The notes: generated by a model not told the origin, from the sequence alone. Numbered from the stretch's first letter, positions 38,573 to 47,991 are shown. The stretch is DNA of 58,323 nt from Bacillus sp. E(2018) (GCF_005503015.1 NZ_SCOL01000007.1:1-58323), one strand, 5' to 3'. Numbers and translations: made by a program.

Positions 38573-40963
38573 GTGGCGAAAAGGACTGTACTTCGTCAGA
38601 AAAGAAAACGATCACTTTGGATTCGGCGAACAGCTATTATTACTCTCATTCTTTTCTTATCCAGCGTGACATTTGGAGGCGCATTGATCTATGCATATGT
38701 GAACGGTACTCCAAAGCTTACAGCTGATGATTTAAAAGATCCTCAATCATCGATGATCTATGATATGAACGATGAGTTCATCACTTATGTAACAGGCTCT
38801 GAACGACGAGAATATATCAAGATTGATGACATTCCCGAACTCGTCCAACAAGCATTTATTTCTACAGAAGACGTTAGGTTTAAAGATCACATGGGAATTG
38901 ATGTGAAGCGAATTGCTGGAGCCGCCGTTGCAAATGTACAAGACGGATTCGGTGCTGAAGGTGCAAGCACGATCACACAGCAAGTAGTTAAGAACTCTGT
39001 CCTTTCTTCAGACAAAACACTGGAACGAAAAGTTCAAGAAGCATACCTTGCTATTCAATTAGAACAAAAGTACACAAAGAATCAAATTCTGGAGATGTAC
39101 TTAAACAAAATATACTTTGGTAGCGGAGCATATGGTGTTGCGACTGCTTCAAAAACATATTTTAATAAACCTCTGAAAGATCTATCACCTGCAGAAGCTG
39201 CTCTTTTAGCCGGCCTGCCTCAAAGGCCGAGCAGTTATGACCCTTTCCTTCACCCGAAAGTGGCCGAGGAAAGACGAAATACCGTATTGCAGCTCATGTA
39301 CAAAAATGGTGCAATTACTAAACAACAAAAAGATGAAGCGATGAAAACATCTGTAACAAAATCCCTCTCAAAAGAAAAAACGAAGCAATTAAAGTACGAA
39401 GCATTTATTCAGCAAGTAATTAAAGAGTTGAAAGAAAAAGGAGTATCTGAACGAGCGATTTATGAAGGCGGATTAAAGATTTATACAACACTGGATCCAA
39501 AAGCCCAAGCTCATACCGAAAAAGTGCTATCCACTGAAGAATATGTCGACTACCCAAATGACAAATTTAAGGCCGGTGTCGCGCTGCTTGATACAAAGAC
39601 TGGTGTTATTCGTGCCATAGGAGGTAACCGGGCAAGTGGTGAGCAAAACATCGAAAAAGGATTTAACTATGCGACCGATATAACACGTCAGCCCGGTTCG
39701 ACCATCAAACCAATCTTGGATTATGGTCCTGCTATTGAAAAGTTTAAATGGTCTACGTATAAACAGATTAAAGATGAAGAGTTAGAGATCGACGGTTGGG
39801 AAGCTGGGAACTGGGATGATGAATTTCATGGAGATGTTTCCATGCGAGAAGCACTCGTTCATTCTTATAATATTCCTGCGATCAAAACATTTATGGAAGT
39901 TGGCTCTGAAGATGCCGTAAGTTTCGCTAAACAGCTAGGTATTCCGATCAAGACTGCTCATCCTGCCTATGCCATTGGTGGATTCGGTAAGGGTCCCTCA
40001 CCTTTAGAACTAGCAGGCGCTTATACAGCTTTCGGAAACCAAGGCGTTTATCATAAACCGACCACACTGCGTAGTGTAAAATATCCAGATGGCTATGAAA
40101 CGAAGTACGAATCTAAGCCTGTTGCAGCCATGCATGATTACACGGCTTATATGATTACAGATATGCTTAAAGATGTTGTTAAACGAGGAACGGGTACGTT
40201 AGCCGCTATACCTGGATTAGAAGTTGCAGGCAAAACGGGAACGACGAACATGCCGGACGGCCTTGATCATATAGAGAAGGGCTCTAGTGACTCGTGGTTC
40301 GCAGGTTATACAACAAATTACACAGCCGCTGTATGGACTGGTTATGACAAAACAACAGCTGAGAGTTATCTCACACCTGAAGATCAAAAGATCGCTAAAT
40401 ATATTTTTAAATCCATCGTCTCAGAAGTTTCAAAGGATAAAAAGACAGCAGGATTCTCTAAGCCAAAGTCAGTTGAGGAAATATATATAAACAAAGATAC
40501 AGGATATGTAACAAAAGAGGATAGCGGCTCAAACGTGACCAAAGAACTTATCGTAAAAGGTACATCACTAAAAGAGATGACTGCTCCGGTAAAAACAAAA
40601 AAAGCCGGTAAGAAAGACCGTGCGAATAGTAACAAGAAAGATGAAGAGAAAAAGAAGGATGAAAAGAAAGATTTAGACAAGATTAAGGAAGATGAGAAAA
40701 AGAAAGAAGACGAAAAACAAACAGAACCTCCTCCAACAAAACCAGAGGATGAGGCTGATCCGCCACCACCACAAGATGACAATCCGGATGATCCTGGTAC
40801 AAAACCTGAACCTGAGGATCCTCCGACAGTACCAGATCCGCCTCCAACGGAACCTCCTCCGCCAACAGATCCGCCACCGACGGAACCACCACCAGCGGAT
40901 GATGGTGAAGGTACCGGAACGGGAGCAGGCGCTGGAACATCTGGAACAACAACTACACCGTAA
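38573..40963 (+). CDS. Class A penicillin-binding protein (PBP1a/PonA family)
   Basis: 796 residues from a GTG (AAAGGAAGAG upstream). Basic N-terminus, one membrane anchor (about 20-42), glycosyltransferase domain with ISTEDVRFKDHMGID (catalytic Glu99), GASTITQQVVKN and RKVQEAYLAIQLE, then a transpeptidase domain with RQPGSTIKP (SxxK), HSYNIPA (SxN-type) and GKTGTTN (KTG). The last 120 residues are low complexity: first Lys/Glu, then Pro/Thr/Glu/Asp, ending Gly/Thr. It makes and crosslinks peptidoglycan. It is similar to PonA but lacks the recU neighbour, so it may be a paralogue. Confidence 0.93.
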   Translation: MAKRTVLRQKRKRSLWIRRTAIITLILFLSSVTFGGALIYAYVNGTPKLTADDLKDPQSSMIYDMNDEFITYVTGSERREYIKIDDIPELVQQAFISTEDVRFKDHMGIDVKRIAGAAVANVQDGFGAEGASTITQQVVKNSVLSSDKTLERKVQEAYLAIQLEQKYTKNQILEMYLNKIYFGSGAYGVATASKTYFNKPLKDLSPAEAALLAGLPQRPSSYDPFLHPKVAEERRNTVLQLMYKNGAITKQQKDEAMKTSVTKSLSKEKTKQLKYEAFIQQVIKELKEKGVSERAIYEGGLKIYTTLDPKAQAHTEKVLSTEEYVDYPNDKFKAGVALLDTKTGVIRAIGGNRASGEQNIEKGFNYATDITRQPGSTIKPILDYGPAIEKFKWSTYKQIKDEELEIDGWEAGNWDDEFHGDVSMREALVHSYNIPAIKTFMEVGSEDAVSFAKQLGIPIKTAHPAYAIGGFGKGPSPLELAGAYTAFGNQGVYHKPTTLRSVKYPDGYETKYESKPVAAMHDYTAYMITDMLKDVVKRGTGTLAAIPGLEVAGKTGTTNMPDGLDHIEKGSSDSWFAGYTTNYTAAVWTGYDKTTAESYLTPEDQKIAKYIFKSIVSEVSKDKKTAGFSKPKSVEEIYINKDTGYVTKEDSGSNVTKELIVKGTSLKEMTAPVKTKKAGKKDRANSNKKDEEKKKDEKKDLDKIKEDEKKKEDEKQTEPPPTKPEDEADPPPPQDDNPDDPGTKPEPEDPPTVPDPPPTEPPPPTDPPPTEPPPADDGEGTGTGAGAGTSGTTTTP

Positions 40964-40967
40964 TCAA

Positions 40968-41002
40968 AAAAGTAACCCGCTCATTTTTCGCGGGTTACTT
41001 TT
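40968..41002. terminator. Bidirectional terminator between PBP and DUF457 genes
   Basis: AAGTAACCCGC (40970-40980) / GCGGGTTACTT (40990-41000) followed by TT on the plus strand and preceded by A6. It includes the stop codon of the minus-strand gene. Confidence 0.9.
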
Positions 41003-41864
41003 CTATGAACTCATACAAAAAGGATTCTCCATTACGATAAAAACGAGGATCATAAATCCCTAGTTTCTCGTCTTCTTCAACCACAACAACGAACGGAGAC
41101 CAATCATAAAGTGTTTTTGCTTTTGGATTTTCTTCAAAAAGAGGCTCTAGATCAGCTTCATCGCTCGAAACCAACACATGCTCAACTTCCGGCTTAATAA
41201 AAAGACTATCTTTCACAATCTCTACTTCACTATCTTTTTTTCCGATTACTTGAAACTGTGTAGGAACAAAGCCAGCAGCTAATGCGACCTCATCATACTT
41301 TTCTTTTGCTTCGCTATAGATGACATAGCCTTGGAGAGATTGTATCGCAACATGCGCAACCATCAAGATCCATACCACACGGAAAACTTTAAAACGATCG
41401 GATAGTTCTTTTTTTCTTGAAACGATAAAACCAGCAAGCATCAAGAACCAATATACAAAATCAACAATGGGAATCGTACCAAAGGTGACTCGATAGCTTG
41501 AGAAAGGCTCGAGATATCCTGTTCCCCACGTGTTAAAAAGATCACTCGTATTATGAATAAACACGGCTAAGAGCGCCCAGTAGAACAGCCTTCGATCTTT
41601 GACCTTAAATAAAACTCTGCTAAGAAGGTAGATGATAATGCCCCAAACAGGAACGAGGAAAAAAGAATGTGTTAATCCTCTATGCCACATCTGCTGCATG
41701 ATGCGGCCCGTTTCCGTAAGGTTTACGACCACATCTATATCAGGAATCTGGCTGCCTACCACTGTCGTAAACAACAAAGCTCTCTTGTGTGACTTGTCCA
41801 TATTCATTTTATTCGCAGCGCCATACAATGTTAAACCAAACAAGGTGTGAGTTACTGTATCCAT
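40995..41864 (-). CDS. Membrane-bound metal-dependent hydrolase-like protein (DUF457/YdjM family)
   Basis: 289 residues, four to five membrane helices. The family signature is clear: MDTVTHTLFGLTLYGA, GSQIPDIDVVVNL, HRGLTHSFFLVPVWG and HNTSDLFNTWGTGYLEPF, giving conserved His and Asp residues near the membrane face. The C-terminal 100 residues form a soluble beta-rich domain. Similar to B. subtilis YfhP. Enzymatic activity is assumed, not shown, for this family. Confidence 0.87.
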   Translation of the reverse strand: MDTVTHTLFGLTLYGAANKMNMDKSHKRALLFTTVVGSQIPDIDVVVNLTETGRIMQQMWHRGLTHSFFLVPVWGIIIYLLSRVLFKVKDRRLFYWALLAVFIHNTSDLFNTWGTGYLEPFSSYRVTFGTIPIVDFVYWFLMLAGFIVSRKKELSDRFKVFRVVWILMVAHVAIQSLQGYVIYSEAKEKYDEVALAAGFVPTQFQVIGKKDSEVEIVKDSLFIKPEVEHVLVSSDEADLEPLFEENPKAKTLYDWSPFVVVVEEDEKLGIYDPRFYRNGESFLYEFIEK

Positions 41865-41900
41865 AAGTCCTCTTTCATTCTTTTTTCTTTTATGTTAACG

Positions 41901-41934
41901 AAAAAAAGAACTTCTGTCTTGATAGAAGCTCTTT
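41901..41934 (-). terminator. Terminator downstream of the second DinB-like gene
   Basis: Minus-strand AAAGAGCTTCT / AGAAGTTCTTT hairpin followed by TTTTCG; 62 bases past the stop at 41997. Confidence 0.75.
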
Positions 41935-41996
41935 CAAAGGTTTCCATTATTTCCTAAGATAATTTCCGGGGAAATTCGACTTTATTTCCTACTTCT

Positions 41997-42485
41997 TTAC
42001 ACTTCTTGTTTAGAAAGTTCAACCCCTTTGTTCAAAAGGAATTTTTCAATTTGCTTTTTATGATGATTGTCGTGTTCAACCATACCTTTGATATATTCAC
42101 ATAATGTAATCCAGGAATTCCCCATTTGGATTTTCTCTTCCCATATAACACTCGGCACTTCTTGAAGTTTCCCAGCCAAGACGAGTCGACATTCAATCAC
42201 TTCATCAATCAATGCATTTTTAGAGATACCCAATCTTGCTTCATGTGCAGCATTTCGGTTTATTTCTTCTACATCCCCTTTTTTAAGAGGAAGGTCAGAT
42301 TTCTTTAAAAAATAGGAAAACCTTTCATCCCACACGAAGACATCCCATGCTTTTAGATGGGCAATGATCTCACCTGTAGACCACTTATCTTCTTGAATAG
42401 GCTCTAGCCAATACTCTTCAGGGATTCTTTTTAGTTCCTGAAGCCAATTTACTAAACTGCTATACGACATCATCACTTCACTCAT
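41997..42485 (-). CDS. DinB-superfamily protein
   Basis: 162 residues from the ATG at 42485 (AGGAGG eight bases upstream). Metal-binding histidines are at IIAHLKAWD (about residue 46) and EHDNHHKKQIEKFL (about 140). WSTGEIIAHLKAWDVFVWDER is typical of the DinB_2 subgroup. Probably a metal-dependent thiol transferase-like protein of unknown substrate. Confidence 0.85.
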   Translation of the reverse strand: MSEVMMSYSSLVNWLQELKRIPEEYWLEPIQEDKWSTGEIIAHLKAWDVFVWDERFSYFLKKSDLPLKKGDVEEINRNAAHEARLGISKNALIDEVIECRLVLAGKLQEVPSVIWEEKIQMGNSWITLCEYIKGMVEHDNHHKKQIEKFLLNKGVELSKQEV

Positions 42486-42612
42486 TAGCATGTCCTCCTA
42501 TTACTTCATGAAACTTTTTCAAATTCATTAGGATTTTGTCCATGTCACTCCTTCTCCTGGGACATACACTAAGATGAAAGCATAAGGCACAAGAAAGAAG
42601 GAGGACTACAGC

Positions 42613-42786
42613 ATGTTTGGAAAAAGACAGAAACAACAACGTAACTGGGGTTATCCAGGTTACGGATATGGTTGCTACACCCCATGCGGCTACGGATATG
42701 GCGGTTACGGCGGAGGAGGCGGCGCTTTCGCTTTAATTGTCGTGCTATTTATCCTTCTCATCATCATCGGTGCGTCGTGGAGATAG
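42613..42786 (+). CDS. YjcZ-type small sporulation peptide
   Basis: 57 codons with AAGGAGG nine bases before the ATG. A Gln/Arg start is followed by a Tyr/Gly-rich part with two Cys ([16 protein letters not shown]) and the characteristic hydrophobic end [18 protein letters not shown] that defines YjcZ family proteins. These are small spore-associated membrane peptides in Bacillaceae. The gene has its own terminator at 42800-42832. Confidence 0.9.
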   Translation: MFGKRQKQQRNWGYPGYGYGCYTPCGYGYGGYGGGGGAFALIVVLFILLIIIGASWR

Positions 42787-42799
42787 TATTGTATTTTTT

Positions 42800-42832
42800 A
42801 AAAAGGCAAGAGTTCACTCTCTTGTCTTTTTG
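42800..42832 (+). terminator. Terminator of the yjcZ-type gene
   Basis: AAAAGGCAAGAG / CTCTTGTCTTTT hairpin with a six-base loop and following T-run. Confidence 0.85.
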
Positions 42833-42850
42833 CTTTTCATCTTACGTGAT

Positions 42851-43855
42851 TCAGCCTGTCTTCTTTTCTGATAAAAATACAAAGGACTTTTCCTCTACCA
42901 AGCTAATGCTTGGCTTTCGTTCACTCTTACTCTTCATCCTTTTTGGGAGAGGCATCTTGTTCGCTGATCGTTTGATGCCTTCTGCTATAAAATTAAAAGC
43001 TAATATAACAGCGGCAAAACTGAACACCGGAAAGAACACGAGCCATGGTGCTAAACGAAGTTGATAATAATACCCTCCGATCAGCCCCGACCATTCGTTC
43101 GAGTCTGATGCTGGTATTTCATATTCATTTGAAAATTCTCTCATCGTTGTTCCACCAAAGAAGACGCCTAAAATGCCAAGGTGAGCCAACAGTAAGAGGA
43201 CGGCAATCACTTGTTGTACATAGATCAACAATAGCTTTGGCCATAGATGTGGCAGTATGTGCTTTGATAGAATTCTTAACCTAGAACCCCCCATTAATTT
43301 AGCACTTGTAATAAACTCTTCTTTTTCAATCAGGTTGATCTCTTCTTTTATAAGAATAGACGTGTTCGGCACCGCTATAGCGATGATCAGCAGCATTTCA
43401 AAAAATGCTTTCTCCCAGAATGTGAAGTTTTCTAATCGTATAATCGGTCCTACAACAAAAAAGATGAGCAGCGCTGACGGGATGTAATAGAATGATTGAG
43501 ATAATCCTTTTATATAAGGCATCACTCTTCCCGCTCTCCACAAAAGAAATGATCCGATAAATGATAGACCTACCCTAAGCAAGCTGGCGACTAGCGCGAT
43601 ACCAATTGTGTATTTGGCTCCAGATATGATTTGAGAAAACAGATCCGCTCCCATTCGGTCACTGCCAAACCAGTAATGTCTTGACGGTTCAAATGGGGCT
43701 TTTTCTTTTGGCATTCCCTCTTCATCGTTAATATACTGTTCTTCATATATTTCATTATCTAGCACGATTTGATGATAGAAGCTAGCGATCAGCAGACCAA
43801 ACACAAACAAAAAACCTACAATAAAGAAAGGATCTTTCCATAGATTCTTAATCAT
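42851..43855 (-). CDS. Peptide-type ABC transporter permease (DppC/OppC-like)
   Basis: 334 residues, about six membrane helices. N-terminal OppC-like start (WKDPFFIVGFLFVFGLLIASF), HYWFGSDRMGADLFSQIISGAKYTI is the classic OppC segment, and the EAA loop is seen as EFITSAKLMGGSRLRILSKHILPH. There is no ATPase or binding protein gene nearby. Its start overlaps the upstream permease gene by four bases. Partner of the 284-residue permease in a heterodimer; substrate unknown. Confidence 0.88.
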   Translation of the reverse strand: MIKNLWKDPFFIVGFLFVFGLLIASFYHQIVLDNEIYEEQYINDEEGMPKEKAPFEPSRHYWFGSDRMGADLFSQIISGAKYTIGIALVASLLRVGLSFIGSFLLWRAGRVMPYIKGLSQSFYYIPSALLIFFVVGPIIRLENFTFWEKAFFEMLLIIAIAVPNTSILIKEEINLIEKEEFITSAKLMGGSRLRILSKHILPHLWPKLLLIYVQQVIAVLLLLAHLGILGVFFGGTTMREFSNEYEIPASDSNEWSGLIGGYYYQLRLAPWLVFFPVFSFAAVILAFNFIAEGIKRSANKMPLPKRMKSKSERKPSISLVEEKSFVFLSEKKTG

Positions 43856-44706
43856 TTTTCACCAACCCATTTATACGTGATCACTCGTAACAAAGTGAAA
43901 AAAAGAAACATCGGAACAAATAGCAACAGCATGGAAATCGTAAAGACTGCCGGATTTCCACTAGTCCGGATAAGTGATGTAATTCCATAAATATTAAACA
44001 GAAATTCGATCATCAGCAGGTTGGATAGCATGAACCATAATATATTTCGTGACTGGTGAAACACGCTTAGCAACGTATTTGGCAATACATGACGCCATAG
44101 AATCCGAAAGCGTCCCATTCCTTTACTTCTTGCTGTATCTACATAAAGCTTTCCATACTCTTCTTCAATGTTTAATAATAGAATGCGCAGAATAAGAAAG
44201 GTCGGCAAAATGGTTAAGCATAAGATCGGAACAAAATACGTCTTTTGGTCATACAAAGATACAATCTGAAATAATAAGATGTTCGTTTTCTTAAAAAACC
44301 ACACGATAAAGAACTGTATACCAATCGCGATTAATACATCTGGTATGGATTCAAAAATAAAGGAAAATACTCTTATTCTATTCTTAATGCCAGATGGAAG
44401 CATGAAAATACATAGAGCAAATAATAACGCTACGATAATCGCTATAAAGAACGCAGCAAACAAAATGGTAATCGAGTAGCCATAGATTCCCCACATGCTT
44501 GGAAAGAGCGGGTACGGACCACTTTCTGCAAAATACATGATCTCTTCAGGGTTCAGCATAACTTTAAACATTTCTGTTATTCCATCCAAGTATCCGCTCG
44601 TGTTAAATGTCATTCCACTGAACATATATGGAACAGATCCTAATAGAATAATTCCAATGACAGAAAGAACCATGGATAGGAAACTATCTTTTAAAATATA
44701 CGGCAT
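43852..44706 (-). CDS. Peptide-type ABC transporter permease (DppB/OppB-like)
   Basis: 284 residues, about six membrane helices. The EAA-like loop is YVDTARSKGMGRFRILWRHVLPN. It is shorter than usual OppB (about 310), with an altered N-terminal part. It follows the lipoprotein gene by nine bases and overlaps the DppC-like gene, so the three form an operon. It must use an ATPase encoded elsewhere, if it is a transporter at all. Confidence 0.86.
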   Translation of the reverse strand: MPYILKDSFLSMVLSVIGIILLGSVPYMFSGMTFNTSGYLDGITEMFKVMLNPEEIMYFAESGPYPLFPSMWGIYGYSITILFAAFFIAIIVALLFALCIFMLPSGIKNRIRVFSFIFESIPDVLIAIGIQFFIVWFFKKTNILLFQIVSLYDQKTYFVPILCLTILPTFLILRILLLNIEEEYGKLYVDTARSKGMGRFRILWRHVLPNTLLSVFHQSRNILWFMLSNLLMIEFLFNIYGITSLIRTSGNPAVFTISMLLLFVPMFLFFTLLRVITYKWVGEK

Positions 44707-44715
44707 GACAAACCT

Positions 44716-45210
44716 CTATTCCTTACTTTTATATTCCGCTTTTGCTAGATTAAAATCTCTTGGACTAAATAGGGCGACTAATAGTGTAGAAACGTCTGTT
44801 GTGCATCCATCTACCATCAAGTGTTGATTGGAATCCATAATATAGCTACATTCAATTTCACCAGTTGGCATACCGAATGTTTTGTTGTTGTTTTTGAAAA
44901 TTGTTTTATCTTTATTCATATAGTGCAATTCACTCGTAGTGGGTTCACCATTTTTAGGAAAAACCGTTATTTGCAGCTTACTCTCTTTGTCTGCTTTCAC
45001 ATCATCTAAAAAGGAGAACATGGGAACAAGGTACTCCGTTTTAGTCGCGCCTGTCATAATTTCAATTTCCTTCTCAGAAAGGTTTTGAATGACCACATGA
45101 TCTTTTTTGATCGCCTCTTTAATCGTGAACTTCGTTTCCTTTTCAGCTTCTTTCTCAGAACAGCTCGTAAGTAGAACCCCTGCAAGAAATAAAGCACCCC
45201 ATTTTTTCAA
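44716..45210 (-). CDS. Small lipoprotein of the orphan permease operon
   Basis: 164 residues from a TTG start with GGGGG seven bases upstream. Lipoprotein signal with lipobox LTSC (Cys17), then a beta-rich domain with a Cys pair (IECSY and DGCTTD) that may form a disulfide. It is too small for a peptide-binding protein of the Opp type (about 540 residues). I recognise no family. Operon position before two ABC permeases suggests an accessory role. Confidence 0.75.
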   Translation of the reverse strand: MKKWGALFLAGVLLTSCSEKEAEKETKFTIKEAIKKDHVVIQNLSEKEIEIMTGATKTEYLVPMFSFLDDVKADKESKLQITVFPKNGEPTTSELHYMNKDKTIFKNNNKTFGMPTGEIECSYIMDSNQHLMVDGCTTDVSTLLVALFSPRDFNLAKAEYKSKE

Positions 45211-45306
45211 GCTGTATCCCCCTCTTTTTATCGAATATTCTTACTTTTTGAGATATACATTTTTCTTTTTATTACAAAAGAGCTCCTTTAAAGAATATAG
45301 ACGTAC

Positions 45307-45343
45307 AAAGGCCCCTCTTTTATTCAAAAGAGAGGCCTTTATT
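45307..45343. terminator. Hairpin downstream of the YdaG-like gene
   Basis: AAAGGCC..TCTTTT / AAAAGAGAGGCCTTT arms; the T-run is stronger on the plus strand (ATTTTTTATA) than on the minus strand, so direction is uncertain. Confidence 0.55.
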
Positions 45344-45345
45344 TT

Positions 45346-45768
45346 TTATAATTCTAAAGTTTGTGGCTCATGTTCGCCGTCATTCATAAGTCGGATCAAG
45401 CTTGGTTTGATTTCGAGTAAGATATAGTTAGGATCATTCGGACCATCAAAATAATGTTTCATGTGGTCGTTCCAAAACTTTTCTTTTAAGCCTTGTTCAT
45501 CTCGAATTGTAGCTGTACCTTCAATTTCAAGGTAAGGATCGTTGTACCCTTCACCATCATAGCCAACTAGTACGTGGACATTCGGATTATCTTGTATTTC
45601 ATCCGCTTTATGTGTCTCGATACTTGTGGGCGTGTAAAATGTGAGTTCGTCGTGGAAGAAAGTCATATAGCGAGAATGCGGCTTGTTCTTCTTCACTGTT
45701 GCCAGCACGCCTGTCTGTTTTTTGTCTACTACTTCAAATACTTTATTTTTCATCTGCTCTTTATCCAT
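45346..45768 (-). CDS. General stress protein 26 / PNPOx-like flavin-binding protein (YdaG)
   Basis: 140 residues from the ATG at 45768 (AAGGAG eight bases upstream), equal to B. subtilis YdaG. TGVLATVKKNKPHSRYMTFF, IETHKADEIQDNPNVHVLVGYDGEG and PNYILLEIKPSLIRLMN are the family landmarks of the split-barrel FMN-binding fold. YdaG is a sigma-B-dependent stress protein; a weak sigma-B-like GTTTTA...GGTAGA is upstream. Function unknown. Confidence 0.88.
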   Translation of the reverse strand: MDKEQMKNKVFEVVDKKQTGVLATVKKNKPHSRYMTFFHDELTFYTPTSIETHKADEIQDNPNVHVLVGYDGEGYNDPYLEIEGTATIRDEQGLKEKFWNDHMKHYFDGPNDPNYILLEIKPSLIRLMNDGEHEPQTLEL

Positions 45769-45931
45769 GTCATCCACTCCTTAAAAGTTTGGCTCTATTA
45801 TATCTACCTTTTAGGATGGAAAATAAAACATGATGTTATACATAAATTAAACAGTGAGTTTTTACCCTGTAGCATTCGTTAAGCTTTCTCTTTCAACGGT
45901 CTCTATAAAATCATGAGCCACTTAAAGCAAC

Positions 45932-47641
45932 TCATCCAAACTGTGCTGCATGTAAACGGCTATAGATTCCTTTTGATGCTAACAGATCGTGATGGTTTCC
46001 TTGTTCTGCAATTCCTTCATTCGTCACGACCATTATGCGATCCGCATTTTTTATCGTTGCAAGTCGATGTGCAATTACGAGTGTCGTTCTTCCTTCTGTT
46101 AATTCTTCTAATGCTTTTTGAATCGCAACTTCCGTTTCCGTATCTAATGCAGATGTAGCTTCGTCAAGAATCAAGATCGGCGGGTTTTTCAAGAACATAC
46201 GAGCAATGGCTAGTCTCTGTTTCTGACCTCCAGAAAGCTTGACTCCTCTTTCACCAATCACTGCTTCAAGTCCATCAGGCTGCTCTTTAATAAAGTCATC
46301 CAATCGAGCTCTTTTCGCTGCATTCATAATTTCAGCATCGGTCGCGTCTAAGTCACCGTATGCAATATTTTCTTTGATCGTACCTGAAAAAAGAAAAACA
46401 TCTTGTTGCACGATACCGATCTGCTTTCGTAATGATTCTAGCTTCATCTCTTGAATGTTGATACCGTCTATCGTAATCGATCCACTTTGAACATCATAAA
46501 AACGAGGCAGCAGACTGCATAGCGTTGTCTTCCCTGCACCTGATGGTCCGACAAACGCGACTGTCTCACCAGAGCGAATGGATAGATTGATGTTATTTAG
46601 AACTGATCTGTGACCTTCATAACCAAACGTCACACCCTCATAACGAATCGCTCCTTTTAAATCGACTTCAATAGCATCTTCTGAATCTGCTATATCTGGT
46701 TCAGTATCCATAATTTCAACGAACCGCTTAAAACCTGCGATTCCTTTCGGATAGCTTTCAATCACAGCGTTTATTTTTTGAATGGGTCCGATCAAAATGT
46801 TTGATAACAAAATAAAGGCAACAAACTGCCCATACGTTAGCTCACCTGAGATAACAAAATACGTCCCAAACAATAAGGTGAAAAGCGTAACTAACCTCAT
46901 CAATACATAGTTGGACATAACGTTTTGTGCCATGATCTTGTAGGATTGAAGCTTTGTTAGACGATAATTCCTATTGTTTTCTTTAAATTTTTTTTGTTCG
47001 TGTTTTTCGTTCGCAAAAGCCTGAACAACACGTATTCCACCGATGCTGTCCTCTACTCTTGCATTGATCTCTGCTACATCTTGAAACATCTTTCTAAACG
47101 TAATCGTCATTTTTTTATTAAAGTAAATAGCTAGTACAATTAATAAAGGGATAACGATAAAAGACAAAACAGCAAGCTTCCAATTGATTGTTAACATGAG
47201 TCCAAAAGAGCCGATCAACGTCATAACCGCCACAAATACATCTTCTGGCCCGTGATGAGCAACTTCCCCGATCTCTTCCAAGTCTTTCGTAAGTCGAGAA
47301 ATACTATGACCTGTCTTATTGTTATCATAATAGCCAAATGAGAGTTTCTGCATATGAGTGAACAGCTGCTGACGCATATCTGTTTCAATATTGATTCCAA
47401 GCTTGTGTCCCCAGTACGTGACAACAAAATGAAGAAACGTATTTAAAAGATAGACAAGCAACAAACCTAGACAAGCTAAAGAGATAACTTCCCAGTTTCC
47501 ATCAGGAAGAAGTTTATCGATCACTTGGTTTACAGCTAACGGAAAGGCCAATTCCAAAATTCCAACAAGAATGGCACATGAAAAATCAAGTATGAACAAC
47601 CACTTATAGGGTCTATAATAAGCAAAAAAGCGAGCTAACAC
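45932..47641 (-). CDS. ABC exporter, fused membrane and ATPase domains (MsbA/LmrA-like)
   Basis: 569 residues from a GTG with AGGAGG seven bases upstream. Six membrane helices (about 1-310) then an ATPase domain with Walker A VGPSGAGKTTL, Q-loop IVQQDVFLFSG, signature VKLSGGQKQR, Walker B ILILDEATSALD and H-loop VIAHRL. A homodimeric half-transporter exporting lipids or drugs; cargo not predictable. Monocistronic, promoter not clear. Confidence 0.93.
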   Translation of the reverse strand: MLARFFAYYRPYKWLFILDFSCAILVGILELAFPLAVNQVIDKLLPDGNWEVISLACLGLLLVYLLNTFLHFVVTYWGHKLGINIETDMRQQLFTHMQKLSFGYYDNNKTGHSISRLTKDLEEIGEVAHHGPEDVFVAVMTLIGSFGLMLTINWKLAVLSFIVIPLLIVLAIYFNKKMTITFRKMFQDVAEINARVEDSIGGIRVVQAFANEKHEQKKFKENNRNYRLTKLQSYKIMAQNVMSNYVLMRLVTLFTLLFGTYFVISGELTYGQFVAFILLSNILIGPIQKINAVIESYPKGIAGFKRFVEIMDTEPDIADSEDAIEVDLKGAIRYEGVTFGYEGHRSVLNNINLSIRSGETVAFVGPSGAGKTTLCSLLPRFYDVQSGSITIDGINIQEMKLESLRKQIGIVQQDVFLFSGTIKENIAYGDLDATDAEIMNAAKRARLDDFIKEQPDGLEAVIGERGVKLSGGQKQRLAIARMFLKNPPILILDEATSALDTETEVAIQKALEELTEGRTTLVIAHRLATIKNADRIMVVTNEGIAEQGNHHDLLASKGIYSRLHAAQFG

Positions 47642-47756
47642 GTATAGACCTCCTTTTCTGTATAATTGAAATACAACTAATTGAAATCCATTCTCAATTA
47701 TACAGAATAAAGGATTTTCTTACAATTTAAAATGACTGCACCGTTGTATGATCTTT

Positions 47757-47900
47757 GAAAGTGGTTGCTTTCCGCTCCAGGTTGCTCGCTTTCCATGGGG
47801 CGAACGGTGAGCCTCCTGCCGCTTTGCGCCCTTAGGAGTCTCCACCTGACCGCTCGTCCCATAGGAGTCGGCAACCTTCCGCTCCAATCAACTTGCATAA
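47757..47900. repeat. Variant copy of dispersed repeat family A
   Basis: Contains GTTGCTTTCCGCTCCAGG, TCGCTTTCCATGGGGCGAAC, CTTAGGAGTCTCCACCTGAC and CAACCTTCCGCTCCAATCAA. The ends match the 28965-29130 copy, while the centre differs (CCTCCTGCCGCTTTGCGCCC). The 47642-48010 gap holds this repeat and the glmS terminator only. Confidence 0.75.
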
Positions 47901-47954
47901 GAAGTAAAAAGAAATCCCAAAGCAATCAGTTTTTTATAAAAGATTTTTTTAAGC

Positions 47955-47991
47955 ACGTAAAAAACCTCCCGTATCGCTACAGGAGGTTTTG
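47955..47991 (-). terminator. Terminator of glmS
   Basis: Minus-strand AAACCTCC / GGAGGTTT hairpin with an 12-base loop followed by TTTTTA; 20 bases past the glmS stop. Confidence 0.85.

Noticed and set aside
40683..40952. Antisense and alternate-frame long frames over the PBP C-terminus
   Set aside because: They result from the low-complexity Pro/Lys coding tract and have no start signals.
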